Below are positions 15,145 through 18,922 of a stretch of DNA of 18,922 bases, in pieces. Origin of the DNA: Thermoanaerobaculaceae bacterium (GTDB taxonomy: Bacteria > Acidobacteriota > Thermoanaerobaculia > Thermoanaerobaculales > Thermoanaerobaculaceae). The stretch covers positions 1 to 18,922 of the forward strand of contig JALHTD010000312.1 in the NCBI GenBank assembly GCA_022865555.1, read 5' to 3'. The translations under genes and the position numbers were made by a program. Every line of letters begins with the position of its first letter. Positions within the stretch are counted from its first letter, which is position 1. The notes below the pieces were generated by a model. The model saw only the letters and a list, made by a program, of their open reading frames with translations. It had not been told where the DNA came from and made no database searches.

Positions 15145-15642
15145 ATGACACCCACGAAGAAGGCCTCGGGAGTGGAAGAGAAGATCGATCAACTGGAGGG
15201 CGCCGTGCACGGGGTGCTCGAGGGAGCGAAGGAGTCCATCGCCCGTGCGGAAGGCTCGATGGCGAAGGCCAAGGAGGCACTCGGGGAGGGCTACGGCAAG
15301 GCCAAGGCCCGCTCGGAGGAAGCGTACAGCAAGGCCCGGGCGTACCTGACGGAGGCCCGCGCCGCGCTCGAGTCCACCCGGGAGAAGATGGGGCAGCTCT
15401 ACGGGCGCTCGCGCGAGGTCGTCGAAGAGGGCTACGATAAGGCGAAGGTCCAGTTCGACAAGCTCTACGCCGAGGTCAAGAAGGGCTACGCCAAGGTCAA
15501 GGCCAAGGTGCAGGAGGTAGACGTCAAGGAGGTCCGTGACGACGTCGTGGACTACATCCGGCGCAACCCCGGGAAATCGATCCTGATCGCAATCGGAGTC
15601 GGTTTCGCCCTGGGTTATCTGGTGCGCCGTCGGGAGCCCTAA
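15145..15642 (+). CDS. amphipathic-helix protein with DUF883/YtxH-like membrane anchor
   Basis: Encodes 165 residues, nearly all predicted alpha-helix. Residues about 10-130 are rich in Lys, Glu, Ala and Tyr, with loose repeats such as GYGKAKARSEEAYSKARAY, EGYDKAKVQF and KKGYAKVKAKV; the spacing suggests 11-residue amphipathic turns as in LEA, apolipoprotein and YtxH-like proteins. The C-terminus, VVDYIRRNPGKS followed by ILIAIGVGFALGYLVRRREP, matches the anchor style of the DUF883 (ElaB/YqjD) family: a short helix with small-residue packing and basic ends. It would sit in the inner membrane with the helix in the cytoplasm. ATG at 15145 follows GGGAGGT; an open frame extends upstream but across the promoter. 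E. coli DUF883 members bind stationary-phase ribosomes; that role here is only a possibility. Confidence 0.82.
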   Translation: MTPTKKASGVEEKIDQLEGAVHGVLEGAKESIARAEGSMAKAKEALGEGYGKAKARSEEAYSKARAYLTEARAALESTREKMGQLYGRSREVVEEGYDKAKVQFDKLYAEVKKGYAKVKAKVQEVDVKEVRDDVVDYIRRNPGKSILIAIGVGFALGYLVRRREP

Positions 15643-15645
15643 CGC

Positions 15646-15966
15646 ATGGATGACGAGAAACCGCGCACCGAGGACGAGCACGAGCAGGAGGAGCTGTACG
15701 AGCTTCAAGAGGAGGAAGAGACGAGCCAGCGGCGCCAGCGCCTGAACGCCGACTTCCTGCTCGACAAGGTCATTCCGGACGAGATCGACTGGCGCGACCT
15801 GGTGCGTCGGCACCCGATGCTGTCGGTGGGTGTGGCGGCCGGTCTCGGCTTCCTGATCGGCCGCTCCAAAGGCGCCACGATTGTGGCGGGCGCCTCTGCG
15901 GCCGTCAGCGCCGCCGTGATGCGCCAGCTCTCCGACGTTCTTGACGGCGAGGTGTTCGAGTTCTAG
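15646..15966 (+). CDS. small acidic membrane-anchored protein
   Basis: Encodes 106 residues. The first 30 residues are strikingly acidic (runs of Asp/Glu with few Lys/Arg), followed by a basic-amphipathic stretch and then a hydrophobic C-terminal half with small-residue packing (SVGVAAGLGFLIG, then GATIVAGASAAVSAAV). The segment DLVRRHPMLSVGVAAGLGF parallels DYIRRNPGKSILIAIGVGF in the preceding protein, so the two share an anchor motif. Two membrane passes or a hairpin are possible. It begins 3 nt after the previous stop, so they are probably co-translated. No function is recognised. Confidence 0.8.
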   Translation: MDDEKPRTEDEHEQEELYELQEEEETSQRRQRLNADFLLDKVIPDEIDWRDLVRRHPMLSVGVAAGLGFLIGRSKGATIVAGASAAVSAAVMRQLSDVLDGEVFEF

Positions 15967-15982
15967 CCCTCGCACATCGGGG

Positions 15983-16384
15983 GTGGACCATGCCGTGGTG
16001 TCCCAGTGCGGCGCGGAGTACCGGGGAGGGTTCAGCCGCTGCTCCGAGTGCGGCGTCGCTCTTGTCGACGCGCTCCCGTCGAAACCCCAAAGGCCGGCCG
16101 AGCCCGGGCCCGAATGGGTCGAGATCGCCTCGTACACGACGGCTGAAGAAGCTCGCCTTGCCCAGGGTCTGCTTCAGGAGCAGGACATTCCGGCCGAGGT
16201 CATCGACAAACACGTCGTTCTCAACCCGTTCCCCCAGGTTGACGAAGCCGAGGTGCTTCTGCTGGTCCCGCCGGAGCAGGCCGAGCAGGCCGACGCCGTG
16301 CTCGCCCGTGCCGAGGCCGGGGAAGACGCGCTGCCGGAGGATGCGGATACCGGGGCCGAGAAGCCGGAGGGAGAGCCGGCTTGA
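15983..16384 (+). CDS. zinc-ribbon + DUF2007 protein, start displaced by apparent 1-nt frameshift
   Basis: The intact frame encodes CGAEYRGGFSRCSECGVALVD, half of a zinc ribbon, then a DUF2007-like domain (WVEIASYTTAEEARLAQGLLQEQDIPAEVI ... EVLLLVPPEQAEQADAVL) and an acidic tail. The natural start looks to be the ATG at 15990, with a strong GGGGGTGG site, but its frame (MPWCP) is one base off. Adding one C to the CCC at 16002-16004 would restore MPWCPQCGAEY and the first CxxC. Without that base, translation must use GTG at 15983, giving 133 residues and three of four zinc ligands. DUF2007 is a small domain suspected of signalling. It ends in TTGA shared with the kinase start. Confidence 0.7.
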   Translation: MDHAVVSQCGAEYRGGFSRCSECGVALVDALPSKPQRPAEPGPEWVEIASYTTAEEARLAQGLLQEQDIPAEVIDKHVVLNPFPQVDEAEVLLLVPPEQAEQADAVLARAEAGEDALPEDADTGAEKPEGEPA

Positions 16385-17931
16385 CCCTGCCTGCCTCCAT
16401 CGGCCGCTACACGATCACGGGTGAGCTCGGGCGCGGGGCGATGGGCGTGGTCTACCGTGCGATGGACCCCGCGCTGGAACGCCCGATCGCCATCAAGGTG
16501 ATCGCGGCCCGCACGAACCTGGTGCCGCTTTCGGGCGAGGAGCTCGAGGCGCGTTTCCTGCGTGAGGCACGGGTGGCGGCGCGTATCAATCATCCGGGCG
16601 TAGTCACGGTCCACGACTCCGGGCGAGAGGGAAACTCTCTCTACCTCGTGATGGAGCTGGTGGAGGGGGAATCGTTGAGCGAGCGGCTGGCACGGCGGCG
16701 GTTCCCCTCGGCCCCCGAGGCGCTCGAGGTCGTCGCTCAGGTGGCCGATGCGCTCGGCGCGGCCCACGCCCTCGGGGTGGTGCACCGGGATGTCAAGCCC
16801 GGCAACATCATGCTGACCCGTGGCGGGCGGGTGAAGGTTGCCGACTTCGGGGTGGCCAAGGCCATCGGGGAGCAGACCGACCTCACGCGAGCCGGGACGG
16901 TCATCGGAAGCCCGGCCTACATGGCACCCGAACAGGTGCGGGGCGAGGTTTTGGACGGCCGCGCAGATCTCTTCTCCCTGGGCGTGGTGCTCTACGAGCT
17001 GCTGCTGCGCCGCAAGCCGTTCCCGGCGGACACGGTCACGACCTTGATCTACCAGATCCTGCACGACGACCCGCTCGCCGACCCGCAGATCTCACGTGCG
17101 CTCGGGGAGGACGCCGCGGCCTTCCTCCGCCTCTGCCTCGCCAAGCCCCTCGAGGCTCGCATCCCGGACGCCGCGACGTTCGCCGCCAGCGCGCGGGGGC
17201 TGGCCGCGCGCCTGCCGGTCTCCAGCATCGAGATCACCGGCCCCACGATGAAGCTCCCGGTGACGCCTCCGGTGCCCCCCCTGCCCGCCGCCCACCCGGT
17301 CACCGCCGGTCCGCCTCCTGTGACGGCGCGGTCATCGAGGTTTCCCGTCGGGCTGGTTCTGACCGCGGTTGGGGTGGCGCTGCTCGGCTTGGCCGCCCTC
17401 ATCGTGGCCGGAAGGCTGGCACGCCGCGAGCCTGCTGGGACCGGCCGAGAGTCGAGCCCTCCCGGTGGCGCTCCCGTGGTGGCGGGCGTGCCGACGGTGC
17501 TCGCGAGAGGGGTTGCACCCGCCCCGCGGCCGAGCTTCACGCCGCAGCGGGTCGTCGAGCCGACGATGCTGCCGACCTTGGCCGCTCTGCCCGCGGTGCC
17601 GCCGACGGTCGTCCCCAGGCCCACGCTGCCCCCGTTGGCGACACCGGAGCCGACGGTGCCGCCAGTGGTCGCGATCTTCTACTGCCAGAGCGGTGCCGAG
17701 TTCAACGTCTCGCCCGAGGAGGCCATCGTGACGGTGGACGGGAAAGAGATCGGCAAGGCCGACGACTGGGACGGCAAGGGCGGCGGCCAGACGTACATCT
17801 TTCCGCGCCCCGGCAAGCACTACGTGAAGCTGGCGCTCGCCGGCTACCGGACCACCTGGATCGCGATCGTCGTGAACCCGGCAGCCAGCGACGAGTTCGC
17901 CGACGTGGACACCAAGCTGTTGGAGAATTGA
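16381..17931 (+). CDS. transmembrane Ser/Thr protein kinase with PEGA-like ectodomain
   Basis: Encodes 516 residues. Hanks-type kinase (about 8-275) with the glycine loop ELGRGAMGVVY at 15-25, catalytic Lys39, HRDVKPGN with Asp137, DFG with Asp155 and an activation segment ending SPAYMAPE; it is an RD kinase and should be active. A Pro/Thr-rich linker flanks one TM helix (321-344), which puts the C-terminal third outside the cytoplasm. Residues 433-516 form a PEGA-like domain (VTVDGKEIGKADDWD, GKHYVKLALAGYRTTWI) preceded by a lone Cys. PEGA domains are often tied to surface layers or envelope binding, so it may sense the cell envelope. TTG at 16381 is chosen because GGAGGGAGAG precedes it and TTGA overlaps the previous stop. 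Confidence 0.92.
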   Translation: MTLPASIGRYTITGELGRGAMGVVYRAMDPALERPIAIKVIAARTNLVPLSGEELEARFLREARVAARINHPGVVTVHDSGREGNSLYLVMELVEGESLSERLARRRFPSAPEALEVVAQVADALGAAHALGVVHRDVKPGNIMLTRGGRVKVADFGVAKAIGEQTDLTRAGTVIGSPAYMAPEQVRGEVLDGRADLFSLGVVLYELLLRRKPFPADTVTTLIYQILHDDPLADPQISRALGEDAAAFLRLCLAKPLEARIPDAATFAASARGLAARLPVSSIEITGPTMKLPVTPPVPPLPAAHPVTAGPPPVTARSSRFPVGLVLTAVGVALLGLAALIVAGRLARREPAGTGRESSPPGGAPVVAGVPTVLARGVAPAPRPSFTPQRVVEPTMLPTLAALPAVPPTVVPRPTLPPLATPEPTVPPVVAIFYCQSGAEFNVSPEEAIVTVDGKEIGKADDWDGKGGGQTYIFPRPGKHYVKLALAGYRTTWIAIVVNPAASDEFADVDTKLLEN

Positions 17932-17961
17932 CTTCGGAGCGCGCACAAGAGACGGCCGGCT

Positions 17962-17977
17962 GTCGGGGAGTCCCGAC
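17962..17977 (+). other. small hairpin between kinase and zinc-ribbon genes
   Basis: GTCGGG (17962-17967) and CCCGAC (17972-17977) form a perfect 6-bp stem with a 4-nt loop in the 65-nt gap. There is no T-run, so it is not an intrinsic terminator. It may stabilise or separate the two messages; this is a guess. Confidence 0.35.
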
Positions 17978-17996
17978 GGGCGGTGTGGAGGCCCCC

Positions 17997-18668
17997 ATGA
18001 GCGCGGATCTCTGTCCCAAATGTGGAAACGCCCTGGAACCGGGCGCAAGGGTCTGCACGCGCTGCGGTCAGGCCGTGCCGATGCAGGTCGGCGCCCCACC
18101 CTCCGCGCCCGGCGCGCCACGCAACCTCCCGCTGGTGCCGGTGATCGTCCTGGGTGGAGGCGTGCTGGCGCTCGTCCTGGCGCTGCTGCTCGCTCGCGGC
18201 AACCCGCCGGCGGGCGTGGTGCTCTTGGGGTCGGCGGCCCCCACGTCTGCGCCGGCGGCGGAGGAGCGGGCCCCTGCGGCCCCTCCCGCGCTCGGGCAGC
18301 AGAGCCTCGCTGCCCCCACCGCCGTCGCACCGCCCCCTGCCGGCGCCCTCCCAGTTGCAGCCGCCCCCAAACCTCGGCCCACCCACACCCCGCCGATCGA
18401 GAAGGTCTACGAGTGCCGCGAGGGAGCGATCTTCGGCGTGGATCCCGAGGAGGCCCTGATCACGATCGACGGCGCGACGATCGGAAAGGCCGACGACTGG
18501 GACGATGCCGGCGGCGGCAAGAAGTACTCCTTCGGTGGGCCCGGCACGTACTACGTCAAGCTGAGCCTGGATGGCTACCGGACAGCGTGGATCAAGATCG
18601 TCGTCCACCCCCAGGCCGAGGAGGAGTACGCCGACATCGACCTCGAGCTCGAGAAGCTCGAGGACTAG
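17997..18668 (+). CDS. zinc-ribbon transmembrane protein with PEGA-like domain
   Basis: Encodes 223 residues. The N-terminal zinc ribbon is CPKC (6-9) and CTRC (20-23), then a TM helix at about 45-66, a Pro/Ala-rich linker and a C-terminal PEGA-like domain (138-223). The layout, cytoplasmic module - TM - PEGA outside, mirrors the kinase just upstream. The two C-terminal domains align without gaps over about 80 residues with roughly 60% identity by eye, including IGKADDWD, YVKL, GYRT and a conserved Cys at the domain start. They are clearly paralogous. ATG at 17997 follows TGGAGG at 17986-17991; a TTG at 17928 overlapping the kinase stop is possible but would add 23 unlikely residues. It shares its stop bases (CTAG) with the end of coaD on the other strand. 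Confidence 0.88.
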   Translation: MSADLCPKCGNALEPGARVCTRCGQAVPMQVGAPPSAPGAPRNLPLVPVIVLGGGVLALVLALLLARGNPPAGVVLLGSAAPTSAPAAEERAPAAPPALGQQSLAAPTAVAPPPAGALPVAAAPKPRPTHTPPIEKVYECREGAIFGVDPEEALITIDGATIGKADDWDDAGGGKKYSFGGPGTYYVKLSLDGYRTAWIKIVVHPQAEEEYADIDLELEKLED

Positions 18669-18922
18669 CGGCGCAGCGCCTCGAGCGCCTGACGCACCGG
18701 TTCGGGGACGAGCCCTGAGACGTCGCCGCCGAGGTGCCAGATCTCCCGCACGATCCGCCCCGACAGGTAGGTGAACTCCTCGTTGGGGGTCAGGAAAACC
18801 GTCTCGGCCAGGGCCCAGAGGCGGCGGTTCATCAGGGCGATCTGGAACTCGTAATCGAAGTCGGAGACCGCCCGCATTCCACGCAGGATGACTCGCGCCT
18901 GCGTCTGCCGCATGAAGTCCAC
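18665..18922 (-). CDS. coaD: phosphopantetheine adenylyltransferase, 3' part (runs off window)
   Basis: Only the C-terminal 85 or so residues are present; the gene begins beyond 18922. CoaD transfers AMP from ATP to 4'-phosphopantetheine, the penultimate step of coenzyme A synthesis. The fragment shows the conserved VILRGMRAVSDFDYEFQIALMNRRL, the TVFLTPNEEFTYLSGRIVREI segment corresponding to the family's FLxPSxEYSFISSSLVKEI, and LGGDVSGLVPEPV. In the latter, the usual SS is SG here. The truncation is due to the window edge, not a mutation. It is convergent with the zinc-ribbon/PEGA gene and overlaps its last four bases. Confidence 0.95.
   Translation of the reverse strand: MDFMRQTQARVILRGMRAVSDFDYEFQIALMNRRLWALAETVFLTPNEEFTYLSGRIVREIWHLGGDVSGLVPEPVRQALEALRR

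Noticed and set aside
15990..16424. Open frame starting MPWCP and running into the kinase gene
   Set aside because: After five residues it loses zinc-ribbon and DUF2007 similarity, which continue in the neighbouring frame; treated as a frameshift rather than a separate gene.
18665..18922. Truncated coaD as a pseudogene
   Set aside because: The truncation coincides exactly with the window edge and the visible part is fully conserved.

Overview
The window is high-GC DNA with dense, mostly overlapping genes and frequent GTG and TTG starts. It encodes a diderm (Gram-negative) envelope: BamA, a LolC/E-LolD lipoprotein exporter, an OmpA-like protein and a predicted lipoprotein. It also carries a ClpC-type AAA+ unfoldase with a UVR domain, a VKOR-DsbA fusion and a Ser/Thr kinase with a PEGA-like ectodomain. 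Together these fit Acidobacteriota or a neighbouring deltaproteobacterium-like lineage. This placement is an inference from gene content; no 16S or other phylogenetic marker was analysed. No tRNA, rRNA, CRISPR array, insertion sequence or prophage gene was recognised.

Layout. (1) 1-663, plus strand: the last codons of an upstream gene, then a secreted protein resembling the LppP/LprE family. (2) 685-3207, minus strand: a three-gene thiol-redox cassette with a VKOR-DsbA fusion, a cysteine-rich membrane-anchored OmpA-like protein and a TlpA-like thioredoxin lipoprotein. Its promoter lies in a divergent region shared with lysS. (3) 3403-11516, plus strand: a tightly coupled operon lysS - lolC/E - lolD - clpC - bamA. 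(4) 11517-11658: a non-coding spacer with an unusual heptanucleotide-repeat palindrome. (5) 11659-12492, plus strand: a UbiE-like methyltransferase, convergent with (6) 12540-15010, minus strand: a beta-CASP metallo-beta-lactamase nuclease and a YihY-family membrane protein, overlapping by 4 nt. (7) 15145-18668, plus strand: two small DUF883/YtxH-like membrane-anchored proteins, a zinc-ribbon/DUF2007 gene whose start is displaced by an apparent 1-nt frameshift, a Ser/Thr kinase with TM helix and PEGA-like domain, and a zinc-ribbon TM protein with a close copy of the same PEGA-like domain. (8) 18665-18922, minus strand: the 3' part of coaD, running off the window.

How the genes work together. 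Region 3 joins lysyl-tRNA synthesis, lipoprotein release, outer-membrane protein assembly and an ATP-dependent unfoldase in one transcription unit. Region 2 looks like an envelope disulfide cassette that may fold its own cysteine-rich neighbour. Region 7 is the best candidate for an undescribed system: a kinase and a zinc-ribbon protein appear to present the same ectodomain outside the membrane, next to two small proteins with a shared membrane-anchor motif and a zinc-ribbon/DUF2007 protein.
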